From positions 1 through 38,826 of the forward strand of contig WIAG01000035.1 in NCBI GenBank assembly GCA_014055495.1: DNA of 38,826 bases. The letters run 5' to 3'. The notes beneath the pieces were generated by a model. It was not told the origin of the DNA and searched no databases. It saw nothing but the letters and a program-made list of their open reading frames with translations. Shown piece by piece: positions 15,804-23,498 of the stretch. How positions within the stretch are numbered: the first letter of the stretch is position 1; each line of letters begins with the position of its first letter. Origin of the DNA: Nitrospira sp. CR1.2. Its GTDB lineage: Bacteria; Nitrospirota; Nitrospiria; Nitrospirales; Nitrospiraceae. The position numbers and the translations under genes are program-made.

Positions 15804-16571
15804 ATGGCGAAGCACAAAGAAGAGACGATCAGCAAGGGCGATGTGGCGACGGTGCAGAGCGGGGAATTGGTGCCGTCCAATTTCAAGGCGTTGTCGGTGG
15901 ACGCGAAGCAGCTGACGACGTTCATGAAGGACAACCTGGGCGGGCAGGGATTCCGGTTGACAGACCTGGACAAGATCAAGGTGCCGTCCGGCGGGGGGAG
16001 CACCTGGGAAGTGCCGACGCTCCAGGGGAATAAGCCCTATCAGGTGCTCGAAGGAATCATTCTGCACTTCAAGGATGTGCGGGCGTACTGGAAGGAAAAG
16101 GACGGCGGGAACAAGCCGCCGGATTGCAGTTCCTCGGATAGTGCACATGGAGTCGGCGATCCGGGTGGAGATTGCCAGAAATGTCCGTTCGCGCAGTTCG
16201 GGTCGGCGACGGACGACCGTGGCAATGCGGCCGGCGGGCAGGCGTGTAAGGCGATGCGGTTGTTCTTGTTCCTGCGGGAAGACGACATGATCCCAATGAT
16301 CGTAGCCCTGCCGCCGACCTCGCTCCAGAACGCTAAGAAGTATTTCCTCCGGCTCGTGGCCAACGGGTACCCGTTCTATGGGGTGACGACGCAGATCAGG
16401 CTGGAGCAGGCCAAGAATCCGCAAGGCAAGCCGTACAGCAAGGCCGTCCTCAACATGGGCCGGAAACTCGAACCGGAAGAATTCGCGAACGCGAAGGCGA
16501 TCGGGCAGGCCATGAAGGACCTCTTTGACCAGGCCTCACAGGTGATTGATGCCGACGTTGCCGGCGAATAA
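15804..16571 (+). CDS. Phage protein with Cys cluster, possible ssDNA-binding protein
   Basis: A 255-residue protein. The middle part has a patterned Cys/His set: C in PPDCSSSDSAHG, CQKC in GGDCQKCPFAQFGS, and GQACKAMRLFLFL. This pattern is shared with a family of phage proteins found in replication modules and may bind zinc. The rest is alpha/beta with PPTSLQNAKKYFLRLVANGYP and a helical end rich in acidic residues (DLFDQASQVIDADVAGE), similar to acidic tails of ssDNA-binding proteins. The end overlaps the primase start by 23 bp. The ssDNA-binding role is inference from place and tail only. Confidence 0.6.
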   Translation: MAKHKEETISKGDVATVQSGELVPSNFKALSVDAKQLTTFMKDNLGGQGFRLTDLDKIKVPSGGGSTWEVPTLQGNKPYQVLEGIILHFKDVRAYWKEKDGGNKPPDCSSSDSAHGVGDPGGDCQKCPFAQFGSATDDRGNAAGGQACKAMRLFLFLREDDMIPMIVALPPTSLQNAKKYFLRLVANGYPFYGVTTQIRLEQAKNPQGKPYSKAVLNMGRKLEPEEFANAKAIGQAMKDLFDQASQVIDADVAGE

Positions 16572-18186
16572 CGATCTGCAGCGGTTCCTTGAGGCCGTCT
16601 GGCCGGACCTCGATGGACGGTGGCTCCTCTTCTGGGGGGCGCCGTCCAAGCGGTCGAGCTGGGTGCAGTCAATTACGCCGGACGAACTGGCGGCGATCGA
16701 CATCTGGGCCGCGAAGGAAAACGTGTATCTCGGGTGTGCGCTGCGAAGTGCCAACCTGGGGCCCACGTTGCGGGGGGAGAAGGTGGACTGTGTGGCGATT
16801 CCTGGGGTCTGGGCGGATTTAGACTACGCCGAAGGCGGGGGCCACAAGAAGCCGAACCTCCCCCAGACGGAAGACGACGCGATGCGACTGCTGGCCGAGA
16901 TGGGGCCACCTCCCTCCATCATTGTGCACAGCGGCCGTGGCTTGCAGGCCTGGTGGCTCTTCAAAGAGCCCTGGGCCTTCGAGTCGGACGACGATCGGGC
17001 AAAGGCCGAAGCGCTGACGAAGGGCTGGTGCTCGACGCTCCGTGCGCGGGCCAAGGTCCACGGCTGGGACGCCGATCAAGTGGGCGATCTGACGCGGGTC
17101 ATGCGCCTACCGGGAACCTGGAACCGGAAGGGGGTGCCGAAGAAGACGCGACTGCTTGAGCTGAACGAGCACCGGTATGAGCCGAGCGATCTGGAAGGGT
17201 ACTTGCTGCCGGAGACGGAAGAGAAAACGCAAGCCGCGAACCTGGCCTGGACCTTTGATCTCAGTCCGTCGGCCGAGCCGCCGGCCGAGAAGTTCATGCG
17301 GCTGTGCGAAATCGACAGCGCGTTCAAAAGTGCCTGGGAACATACTCGTACGGATCTCCAGGACCAGTCTGCCAGTTCCTATGATCTGAGCCTCGCGACC
17401 AAGGCCCTTGCGGCCTCCTGGACGGGCCAGGAAGTGGTCAACCTGCTCATTGCCCACCGGAGGCGCCACAACGCCGACCTGAAGCTCAGGAAAGACTATT
17501 ACGAGCGAACGCTGAACCTGGCCATGACCGGGAAGGGTGTCGAGGAGCGGCGGGCGCTGGCTGAGTCCCTGAAAAATGGGGAATCGTTGCCGGAACATGT
17601 GGCCACAGACCCCGCGGAGCTTCTGGCGCTGGTCTCGGACAAGTTGGGCGTGTCGATCACGAAATTTGTGCGATACCGCGGGGACGGCAATACGTATGAG
17701 TTGGATGTGAACGGCCGGACGGTCAGCGCGGCAGGCGTGGAAGACTTCGATTCTCAGACGAGATTCCGGCGCCTACTCCTCGACCATACCGACGTGCGCA
17801 TTGCCACGATGAAGGCGGATAAGTGGGACGAAATTATCCAGTGGCTCTTCCGGGCGATCGAGAATGTGGACGTTGAAATCGGGACCAAGAAGGGCACGTT
17901 TGAGAACTGGCTAGAGGTGTATCTGTCCTCGGCTGGCATTCAAGGGCAAGAGCGATGGATGGATGCCGCTATTATGGGGAACCCGTTCCGGCTCGACGGG
18001 GATGTCTATATCGTCTCGGAAACCTTCCGGCAATTTCTGATTGGGAAGATGAATGAACGGCTCACGTCGAAGGAACTGAGCTTCATGATGACGCAACTAG
18101 GGTACCGGCATGAACGGAAGAACGTGAAGAGTTCCAAGGGTGGCTCGTTCACGAAGCGGAGCGTGTGGAGAATCCAGTCGGCATGA
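16549..18186 (+). CDS. Archaeo-eukaryotic-type primase (RepB/PrimPol-like)
   Basis: A 545-residue protein with an AEP-type primase domain in the first ~220 residues: motif I VWADLDY (metal-binding DxD), motif II IIVHSGRGLQAWWLF, and motif III GDLTRVMRLPGTWNRKG. The order and spacing match RepB-like replicases of plasmids and phages. The C-terminal ~300 residues carry no helicase motifs but end in a winged-helix-like basic region (LTSKELSFMMTQLGYRHER). The start ATG at 16549 is preferred over the TTG immediately before it. It should make primers for phage DNA synthesis, probably with the origin-like region just downstream. Confidence 0.82.
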   Translation: MPTLPANNDLQRFLEAVWPDLDGRWLLFWGAPSKRSSWVQSITPDELAAIDIWAAKENVYLGCALRSANLGPTLRGEKVDCVAIPGVWADLDYAEGGGHKKPNLPQTEDDAMRLLAEMGPPPSIIVHSGRGLQAWWLFKEPWAFESDDDRAKAEALTKGWCSTLRARAKVHGWDADQVGDLTRVMRLPGTWNRKGVPKKTRLLELNEHRYEPSDLEGYLLPETEEKTQAANLAWTFDLSPSAEPPAEKFMRLCEIDSAFKSAWEHTRTDLQDQSASSYDLSLATKALAASWTGQEVVNLLIAHRRRHNADLKLRKDYYERTLNLAMTGKGVEERRALAESLKNGESLPEHVATDPAELLALVSDKLGVSITKFVRYRGDGNTYELDVNGRTVSAAGVEDFDSQTRFRRLLLDHTDVRIATMKADKWDEIIQWLFRAIENVDVEIGTKKGTFENWLEVYLSSAGIQGQERWMDAAIMGNPFRLDGDVYIVSETFRQFLIGKMNERLTSKELSFMMTQLGYRHERKNVKSSKGGSFTKRSVWRIQSA

Positions 18187-18500
18187 CAAAGTCAGCTGCC
18201 AATCGGTGACTCGAATGGTGACTACAGAAATGCATCAGCGTCAAATGTTTGACTATTCAGTAAAATCAGCATGTTATAGAATTCTCTCTTATAGGAAGAA
18301 TCATGCCAGAGTTACTAGTCAGCAAGTCAGCAAGTCAGCAAAAAAAATCGGCCCTGCAATCGGTACTGCCCATCGCGAAAAAAAATCTGCTGACTTGTGC
18401 AACTTTTTTCTCAACATATTGACTTATATGGGGAATTCCGTAGTCAGCACGAGTCAGCAGGCATCTAAACAGTTGAAAACATTATAAGTCAGGTCGAAAT
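18187..18500. other. Candidate replication origin: AT-rich region with AGTCAGCA iterons
   Basis: A 314-bp gap without a convincing gene. AGTCAGCA occurs three times in direct tandem (18317-18340), again at 18442-18449 and 18452-18459, and once inverted (18388-18395); another copy lies inside the next gene (18653-18660). Poly-A stretches (18340-18347, 18378-18385) and TTTTTTC (18414-18420) flank the repeats, and the region is visibly richer in A and T than its surroundings. Lying between primase and helicase, it is the best origin candidate. A TTGACT (18249-18254) with TATAGA (18275-18280) may be a weak promoter. A 115-codon open frame across it (18140-18487) is low-complexity and not supported. 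Confidence 0.6.
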
Positions 18501-20123
18501 ATGCCCAAAAAATCCAAAGAATTTCGCATCGTGGGGCCTCCCGGAACGGGGAAAACAACCACGTTAAGCCGTTTGATCGCCAAAAGTTGCAGCCAGTACG
18601 GGAGCGAGGCTGTCCTGGTGACTAGTTTTACGAAGGCTGCAGCGAGGGAATTAGTCAGCAGAAATCTCCCACTGAACGACGACCGGATCGGGACGCTACA
18701 TGCGCTCTGTTATCGGGCCCTGGAGCGGCCAAAACTTATCGACAGGGAACTCCTGAAAGACTGGAACGCCTCCTATCCGTCGATGCAGTTCGGGGGCATC
18801 GGCTCGAACCTTGACGATCCGTATGGGGATATTGAGTCCAGCGGGGCGAAGGACGGAGACGGGCTACTCCAGGAGTTGAATCGACTCCGTGGGCTCCAGG
18901 TGCCAGCGGACTTCTGGCCGATTCGCATCCAAAACTTCTCGCGGTACTGGGCGGATTTTAAGGATCAGACCTTTACCATCGATTTTACCGACCTAATTGC
19001 CCGGTGTGTGGAGGAGCGGGTTCCCATTCCACACGAGAGCCGGGTGATGTTCCTCGATGAGGTCCAGGATTTTAGCCCGCTGGAGCTCTCCCTTGCCCGC
19101 TGGTGGGGGTCGTCCTGTGAAGAGCTGTATTTAGGTGGGGACGACGATCAAGTGCTCTATAGGTTCAAAGGGGCGATTCCTGATGCCTTTATGTCGCCGG
19201 ACCTGCCGGCAGAGCAAGTCACGATTCTCGCGCAATCGTATCGGGTGCCTCGGGCCGTGCATGCGGCAGCGACGGCATGGGTTGAGCAGATCGAGAACAG
19301 AATCCAGAAGGACTACAAGCCTCGAGACGCTGAGGGCGCCGTGGGGCAACTCGATATCAATTACAAGTGGCATGAAACGCTGAAGTACCGGCTTGAAGAA
19401 TGGATTGATGCCGGGAAGACGGTCGCGATCCTGGCCTCTTGCAGCTTCTTCCTCGATCCGGTGAAGCACAAGCTGCGAGACTGGGGGTTCCCGTTCTGGA
19501 ATCCGTATCGAAAGACGCGGGGAGATTGGAATCCGTTGACGGGACGATCGGGGACGATCAGTGCCAGCGATCGCGTTCGGATGTACCGGAAGCCCGTCGA
19601 CGAAGCGGGATGGTGGACGTATCGGGATCTGTGGGAATGGGCGGGCTGCTTGAAGGCCGAAGACATTTTCCATCGTGGCGCGAAAACGCTCATGAGACGG
19701 AAGGCTGAAGGCGAAGAGACGTCCGGACTGGCCGTAGAAGTGGACGATCTCGAGCAGTGGTTCGCCGATCCGGTCGCGGCAGAGAAGGCCACAGCCGGTG
19801 ATGTGGGTTGGTTGCAGTCAAACCTGCTTGATACCTATCGGAAGCCGATCGGTTACGCCTGCAACATTCTTGAAGCGAGGGGCCCGAAGGCGCTGAAGGA
19901 TCAACCGAAAATCACGTTGGGGACGGTGCATTCCGTGAAGGGAGGAGAAGCGTCGATCGTCGTCTTGTTTCCAGATTTGAGCCCGGCTGGCTATCAGGAA
20001 TGGACGACGCCGGGCGAAGCCCGGGACTCGGTACGGCGGATGTTTTATGTGGGGATGACGCGAGCGAAGGAAGAACTGTATTGGGCGCAACCGGTCGGGA
20101 TGAGCATCTCGGGGTATCTATGA
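18501..20123 (+). CDS. UvrD/Rep-type superfamily 1 helicase
   Basis: A 540-residue SF1A ATPase. Motif I is GPPGTGKTT (12-20); TSFTKAAAREL is the Q/Ia region; MFLDEVQDFSPLE is motif II (DEVQD); QSYRVPRAVH is motif IV; GTVHSVKGGEASIVVL is motif V; and RRMFYVGMTRAKEELYW is motif VI. All are intact. It is shorter than UvrD, lacking most of the 2B insert. It follows the iteron region directly, so it may unwind the origin or act in recombination. Its stop overlaps the next start (ATGA). A copy of AGTCAGCA lies in its coding sequence. Confidence 0.93.
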   Translation: MPKKSKEFRIVGPPGTGKTTTLSRLIAKSCSQYGSEAVLVTSFTKAAARELVSRNLPLNDDRIGTLHALCYRALERPKLIDRELLKDWNASYPSMQFGGIGSNLDDPYGDIESSGAKDGDGLLQELNRLRGLQVPADFWPIRIQNFSRYWADFKDQTFTIDFTDLIARCVEERVPIPHESRVMFLDEVQDFSPLELSLARWWGSSCEELYLGGDDDQVLYRFKGAIPDAFMSPDLPAEQVTILAQSYRVPRAVHAAATAWVEQIENRIQKDYKPRDAEGAVGQLDINYKWHETLKYRLEEWIDAGKTVAILASCSFFLDPVKHKLRDWGFPFWNPYRKTRGDWNPLTGRSGTISASDRVRMYRKPVDEAGWWTYRDLWEWAGCLKAEDIFHRGAKTLMRRKAEGEETSGLAVEVDDLEQWFADPVAAEKATAGDVGWLQSNLLDTYRKPIGYACNILEARGPKALKDQPKITLGTVHSVKGGEASIVVLFPDLSPAGYQEWTTPGEARDSVRRMFYVGMTRAKEELYWAQPVGMSISGYL

Positions 20124-20437
20124 GCCTGTGGCAGCAAAAGAAGGCCGAACTCACCTTAGATTGGAGGGCAGCATGGCGGGAGATTGCACAGTGGACGGAG
20201 GGGGAGCAGCCGGCGGACGTGTGTCGGCTCGTGTCGGATTGCGACGACCAGTACAGGGCGGGAAACAAAAGCGGGTTCCTACAGTCAAAGGCACAGTTAA
20301 AGAGTCGGTTATCACCAGAAAGATCCTCACCTACCTCAACGGACTGCTCGGCTGCTACGCCAGAAAAGTCCCCGGGGGCTTCTTCTCCAGCGGATGGCCG
20401 GACATTGTCGGCTGCTACGCAGGGCGGGCTTTTCTGA
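20120..20437 (+). CDS. Hypothetical phage protein overlapping the VRR-NUC gene
   Basis: Starts with ATGA overlap at the helicase stop. The first ~55 residues look like a real protein (MSLWQQKKAELTLDWRAA..., ending AGNKSGFLQ); the remainder (about 56-105) is Ser/Pro-rich and reads like an out-of-frame copy of the nuclease. A G GGA AAC heptamer at 20260-20266 lies in this frame, and a -1 shift there would join the N-terminal part to the nuclease frame. It could thus be a short independent protein that overlaps the nuclease gene, or the front part of a fusion. Confidence 0.55.
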   Translation: MSLWQQKKAELTLDWRAAWREIAQWTEGEQPADVCRLVSDCDDQYRAGNKSGFLQSKAQLKSRLSPERSSPTSTDCSAATPEKSPGASSPADGRTLSAATQGGLF

Positions 20438-20586
20438 TTGAGGTCAAGGTGCCGGGGGGTAAGACCACACGGCTACAGGACCAGGAGTTGGGGCGATGGG
20501 GCGCGGCGAAAGCCCGGACCCTGATCGCCTATAGCGTCGATGACGTGGTGACGTTCATGAGCGGGTATCACGAAGGGGGGAAGTAA
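20173..20586 (+). CDS. VRR-NUC domain nuclease
   Basis: The C-terminal ~90 residues are a VRR-NUC domain: KESVITRKILTYLN, then GGFFSSGWPDIVGCY (catalytic Asp) and FLIEVKVPGG (catalytic E-x-K), ending LIAYSVDDVVTFM. This PD-(D/E)xK fold is found as Holliday junction or structure-specific nuclease in phages, typically beside SNF2 helicases as here. Start ATG at 20173 has GGAGGG 4 bp upstream, but the resulting first 44 residues are Gly/Arg/Val-rich and look like a frame shadow of the overlapping gene. Alternatives are TTG at 20239 or entry by -1 frameshift at 20260-20266. The domain call is firm. Confidence 0.82.
   Translation: MAGDCTVDGGGAAGGRVSARVGLRRPVQGGKQKRVPTVKGTVKESVITRKILTYLNGLLGCYARKVPGGFFSSGWPDIVGCYAGRAFLIEVKVPGGKTTRLQDQELGRWGAAKARTLIAYSVDDVVTFMSGYHEGGK
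20260..20266 (+). other. Possible -1 frameshift site GGGAAAC
   Basis: In the frame of the 20120 gene the heptamer reads G GGA AAC, the X XXY YYZ form needed for tandem slippage. A -1 move lands in the nuclease frame, continuing CAA AAG CGG GTT. No strong downstream structure is visible. Confidence 0.3.
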
Positions 20587-20729
20587 TGCGACGACTGAAG
20601 ATTCTCGAATGGGGCCAGCGGTTCATTGTGACAGAAGGCGGGCAGGCCTGGGACAAGCGAGACCATAAGCGGACGTATACGCTGACGGCAACGCATTTAC
20701 TCCCCACGAAAGGAGGGCGGCATGAGTGA
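20586..20729 (+). CDS. Small phage protein, 47 aa
   Basis: MRRLKILEWGQRFIVTEGG..., ending LPTKGGRHE. Strand-rich, basic. The ATG shares its first base with the end of the nuclease stop TAA, and its end overlaps the next gene by 8 bp. Function unknown. Confidence 0.6.
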   Translation: MRRLKILEWGQRFIVTEGGQAWDKRDHKRTYTLTATHLLPTKGGRHE

Positions 20730-20892
20730 GGATGAGGATGTATATGAATTTGATACATGCCCAGATTGTGACGATGAGGGATTTATTGTTGCAGGGTGTA
20801 TCGAAGATACCTGTTGCTGTTCTGACCCTGAGCTAGATCATGAGTGGATACCCTGTCCGCTATGTTCACCAAGGCCGGTGCCCCATGACTGA
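20722..20892 (+). CDS. Cys-rich small protein, zinc-binding candidate, 56 aa
   Basis: Acidic protein with CPDC near residue 13, GCIEDTCCCS in the middle and WIPCPLCS toward the end: three Cys pairs fit a zinc finger resembling a DnaJ-type or treble-clef knuckle. GGAGGG precedes the ATG. It ends in RPVPHD, the same six residues that end the 20956-21105 gene, because the DNA at the two ends is duplicated. Confidence 0.65.
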   Translation: MSEDEDVYEFDTCPDCDDEGFIVAGCIEDTCCCSDPELDHEWIPCPLCSPRPVPHD

Positions 20893-20959
20893 GGCGGGGG
20901 CTGTGAACGATCCAGAACGGTGCCCGCGCCGCACAGATCGAGAAAGGAGCGCGGCATGA
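20885..20959 (+). CDS. Very small open frame, 24 aa, doubtful
   Basis: MTEAGAVNDPERCPRRTDRE... begins with the repeated ATGACTGAGGCGG start and joins its neighbours by ATGA overlaps on both sides. It may be a remnant: a duplicated gene start followed by non-homologous sequence. Coding is uncertain. Confidence 0.35.
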   Translation: MTEAGAVNDPERCPRRTDRERSAA

Positions 20960-21105
20960 GTGAGCGAGAGTTTATCCGCAGAATAGCAGAACTGTGGATT
21001 GATTTAGGTGGGGATGTTGATGGTGTGAATTGGTTGCTAGAGCCGCTGAAGGCTGAAATTAGGCGACAACTTGAAGCTGAAGTCAGGCCGGTGCCCCATG
21101 ACTGA
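20956..21105 (+). CDS. Small phage protein, 49 aa
   Basis: MSEREFIRRIAELWIDLGGD..., helical, ending in LEAEVRPVPHD. GAAAGGAG precedes the ATG. It could be a small adaptor; no family recognised. The last 18 bases and the following gene start duplicate the end of the 20722 gene. Confidence 0.65.
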   Translation: MSEREFIRRIAELWIDLGGDVDGVNWLLEPLKAEIRRQLEAEVRPVPHD

Positions 21106-21238
21106 GGCGGAATTGGCGGCGGTCATTGTGACAGTGGGGCTAGGAACCGTACTCAGTAACCTGATTTTGTTCGGTCTCATGGTCAAGCTCTACACAGAGT
21201 TTGCCAAGCAGCGGATGCAGGAAGTGAGGAAGCCATGA
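21098..21238 (+). CDS. Small membrane protein, 46 aa
   Basis: MTEAELAAVIVTVGLGTVLS... has a single membrane helix (about 6-28) and a short charged tail (YTEFAKQRMQEVRKP). Begins with the repeated ATGACTGAGGCGG. It overlaps both neighbours. Holin-like topology is not evident; function unknown. Confidence 0.6.
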   Translation: MTEAELAAVIVTVGLGTVLSNLILFGLMVKLYTEFAKQRMQEVRKP

Positions 21239-21447
21239 CTGAGGCGGGGTGGACGAGCAAAGCACCAACAAAAGAGGGGTGGTATTGGTGGCGTAATCTA
21301 TTGACCGATAACGCACCAGAGGTGTGGGCGATAGTCGATCATGGGGATGGGCTCGAAGTTGTAGGCCCATTCGATGAAACGGCACTGGATGAGTGGGTGT
21401 CTGATATGGGCGGCGAATGGTACGGCCCGCTGGAGGTGCCGAAATGA
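21235..21447 (+). CDS. GWYW-type small phage protein, 70 aa
   Basis: Opens with MTEAGWTSKAPTKEGWYWWR and closes with GGEWYGPLEVPK. The WTS-x2-PT-x2-GWYW and EW-x-GP marks are repeated in the gene right after it, so the two are tandem paralogs. The layout fits a small beta fold seen in phage accessory proteins. It starts with the third copy of ATGACTGAGGCGG. Confidence 0.7.
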   Translation: MTEAGWTSKAPTKEGWYWWRNLLTDNAPEVWAIVDHGDGLEVVGPFDETALDEWVSDMGGEWYGPLEVPK

Positions 21448-21854
21448 CCTGGACAAGCGAGAAGCCGACAGTGGCGGGGTGGTATTGGATGCGAGCGCCA
21501 AAATGTGGGTGGCGTGATTGTGTCGTGTGGGTTGATAAGGACGAGGATGGATTCTATATCGACGTTGGGGATTGTGACAGCGAATATGTGATGGACATTG
21601 AGGCTGAATGGCTCGGCCCCATCACGCCCGACAGCTACCAGCATGGGCGGGCGGCGGGGGCAAGAGAGTGTGTAGAGAAAGTGCGGGCGCGGGCCGCTTT
21701 ATGGAGAGCACACGGAGGCGCGAAGATCGGTTTTCCTTATGGGCATCTCACAGTTGAGGGGGAATGCGATTCTATTGCCGACGAGTTAGGCAAATTCGCG
21801 CAGGCCGCGCAGGACGAGAAGGGGGTGGGGAATGCAAACATCAAAATGTCATGA
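21444..21854 (+). CDS. GWYW-type phage protein with extra C-terminal module
   Basis: 136 residues. The N-terminal ~60 repeat the fold of the preceding gene (MTWTSEKPTVAGWYWMR...EAEWLGPI). The C-terminal part (about 68-120) carries ALWRAHGGAKIGFPYGHLTV and EGECDSIADEL, which recurs nearly residue for residue in the 24501-24776 gene. So it is a mosaic of two modules each present elsewhere in the prophage. ATGA overlap with the upstream stop. No function known. Confidence 0.75.
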   Translation: MTWTSEKPTVAGWYWMRAPKCGWRDCVVWVDKDEDGFYIDVGDCDSEYVMDIEAEWLGPITPDSYQHGRAAGARECVEKVRARAALWRAHGGAKIGFPYGHLTVEGECDSIADELGKFAQAAQDEKGVGNANIKMS

Positions 21855-22188
21855 AGAACCCAATGAGCAGGGCTACGGCAAGTGCTCCGTGCCAATGTGG
21901 AGTGTGTATGGCCCTGCCGGATTTTGCGACGAGCCTGCCTATGGCAAACAAGAGCCGGGGCAGCGTCGCTACGGTGAGTGGTCGCGTGCATGGGGGAGGT
22001 GGTTTGCTGGATTTTGTTCTGGGCTGGCCTGCCATGCACATGGAGGACCTCTATCACGTGTATTCAGAGATGGCAATCAATGGTGTGCAGTCTATTCCGA
22101 TTTTATCAATCTGCAGGAAAGTTCGGCTGGTTTTGGGGATACACCAGAAGCGGCACGTATGGCTCTATTACAGAGCGAGGCGCAGTGA
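21832..22188 (+). CDS. Hypothetical phage protein, 118 aa
   Basis: A Trp/Gly/Cys-rich protein (PMWSVYGPAGFCDEPAYG) ending in SAGFGDTPEAARMALLQ, a tail seen in various phage accessory proteins. It overlaps its neighbours at both ends (22 bp, and TGATG). AAGGGGG lies upstream. This frame is chosen over two other open frames here because of its composition and junctions. Confidence 0.6.
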   Translation: MQTSKCHEEPNEQGYGKCSVPMWSVYGPAGFCDEPAYGKQEPGQRRYGEWSRAWGRWFAGFCSGLACHAHGGPLSRVFRDGNQWCAVYSDFINLQESSAGFGDTPEAARMALLQSEAQ

Positions 22189-22451
22189 TGGCGCGGCGGG
22201 AGGAGTTGTGGACAGTTAAGGTCGGCAAGCGTATTGCCAAGCTCAAGCGGACCCGTGAGCAGATCGCAGGACTCGCAGCACTGGCCGAACACGCGAGGGC
22301 GGTGAGGATTGTCAAGAAAAAGATACGCAGTCTTGAGGCGTGTATTGCCAGCGACAAGCGCGACGGGAACGAGGCTGGCGCGATGTTGCATGTGTATGCG
22401 CTATCTATCCTCAATTCGACGCTGGCTGATATGCAGAAGGGGAGGGCGTGA
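22188..22451 (+). CDS. Hypothetical phage protein, 87 aa, helical
   Basis: A basic, entirely helical protein: MARREELWTVKVGKRIAKLK..., then ALAEHARAVRIVKKKIRSLEACI. Probable coiled coil with dimeric or oligomeric form. Start overlaps the preceding stop. No family recognised. Confidence 0.6.
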   Translation: MARREELWTVKVGKRIAKLKRTREQIAGLAALAEHARAVRIVKKKIRSLEACIASDKRDGNEAGAMLHVYALSILNSTLADMQKGRA

Positions 22452-22452
22452 C

Positions 22453-23232
22453 GTGGAGCAACTAGAAGGGTGTTACGGGTGTCGGTCATTAGCGAGGCGT
22501 ATTACCGAAGCGGACGCGACCATTGCGGCGTTGCAGGCGCGGGTGCAGGAGTTGGAAGGTGTCTTGGCTGGCGATCTTGAATTGACCAAGCTGCATTATG
22601 AGCCAGGTCAGCCGCTTGAATTTCAGGCGAAGCATCCACTTATTGCGATCATGGCCGCATCAATGGCTCAGATGTGTGACGACCTGAAGGCAGAGAATTA
22701 CGTGGAAGTACAATTCAATCATCATGAGAAGGGCCATTTCATTTTGACCGTTCAAAAGATGTTCCATCCGACTCCGCACCAGTTGAGGCAGAAAGCTGAA
22801 TCCCAACTCACCCAACGCACGGCGGAGTGTGACGCGCTGAAGCTGGTCAATGACACGCACATGAAGACCGTCATGAAGCTATCTCATGTTGTGGAGCAAT
22901 GCACGGCGGAGTTGGAGGCGGCGAAGGATAAAGTGCAGTTTCTCGAAAAGAAGAACCGCAACTTGCTTGACTCCTCAAATATGGTACTGAAGGTGAAGGC
23001 CGATCAGGACGTGCGACTGGACGACCTGCAAGCCGAGCTGGAGCGCGGGAGGGGTTTGGTGAGAGCCTTGCCTGCTTACAAAGATATTAGCGTCTCTCAC
23101 CGCATCGATGAGAACGACTATGAATCGTGGCATGTGTGGGTAGACCATAACCCGCTAGCAGAGTGTGATACCGAGGAAGAAGCGAACGCAATTAAGGCCC
23201 TGTATGAGCACCGCCAGGGGATGGAGGGGTAG
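22453..23232 (+). CDS. Coiled-coil phage protein, 259 aa
   Basis: Starts at GTG 22453 (MEQLEGCYGCRSLARRITEAD) with a Cys-x2-Cys near the N-terminus, then a coiled coil (about 15-45), a compact alpha/beta part (about 50-115, FNHHEKGHFILTVQKMFHP), a second long coiled coil (about 120-210, VQFLEKKNRNLLDSSNM) and a small C-terminal domain (WHVWVDHNPLAECDTEEEAN). GGGGAGGG lies upstream. Larger than its neighbours. Function unknown. Confidence 0.7.
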   Translation: MEQLEGCYGCRSLARRITEADATIAALQARVQELEGVLAGDLELTKLHYEPGQPLEFQAKHPLIAIMAASMAQMCDDLKAENYVEVQFNHHEKGHFILTVQKMFHPTPHQLRQKAESQLTQRTAECDALKLVNDTHMKTVMKLSHVVEQCTAELEAAKDKVQFLEKKNRNLLDSSNMVLKVKADQDVRLDDLQAELERGRGLVRALPAYKDISVSHRIDENDYESWHVWVDHNPLAECDTEEEANAIKALYEHRQGMEG

Positions 23233-23234
23233 TC

Positions 23235-23498
23235 ATGAGTAAATGGTGTGGAGATGAAAATTGTTTGCAGTGTGCCGACAAGGAGCCTGATCCTTATGTG
23301 CATTTGCCGCGAGCAGATTATGAAGCACTCCGCGAGCAGAACCGGGTGTTGGTCAAGGCACTAGACGATATACGCAAGAAAAGCTATGAGCCTGATTCTG
23401 AACGTCCTGACAGGTTGTCTACTAGAGCGCAAATTCAACTGATGGCTGAAGCCGCCCTCACCGCCACGAGCCAGCCTGGAGGTACACATGAGATATAA
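23235..23498 (+). CDS. Hypothetical phage protein, 87 aa
   Basis: MSKWCGDENCLQCADKEPDP with three N-terminal cysteines (C-x4-C-x2-C), then a helical part (YEALREQNRVLVKALDDIRK) and a Ser/Thr/Pro-rich end. The Cys set could bind a metal. Overlaps the following gene by 11 bp. Confidence 0.6.
   Translation: MSKWCGDENCLQCADKEPDPYVHLPRADYEALREQNRVLVKALDDIRKKSYEPDSERPDRLSTRAQIQLMAEAALTATSQPGGTHEI

Noticed and set aside
18140-18487. Open frame of 115 codons across the iteron region
   Set aside because: It begins inside the primase gene in another frame; its composition follows the iterons (repeated TSQQVSKSAK-like residues), it lacks a ribosome site, and the surroundings look like an origin.
20000-20119. 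Upstream extension of the 20120 frame into the helicase gene
   Set aside because: It lies wholly within conserved helicase sequence (motifs V-VI); the ATGA junction at 20120 is the natural start.
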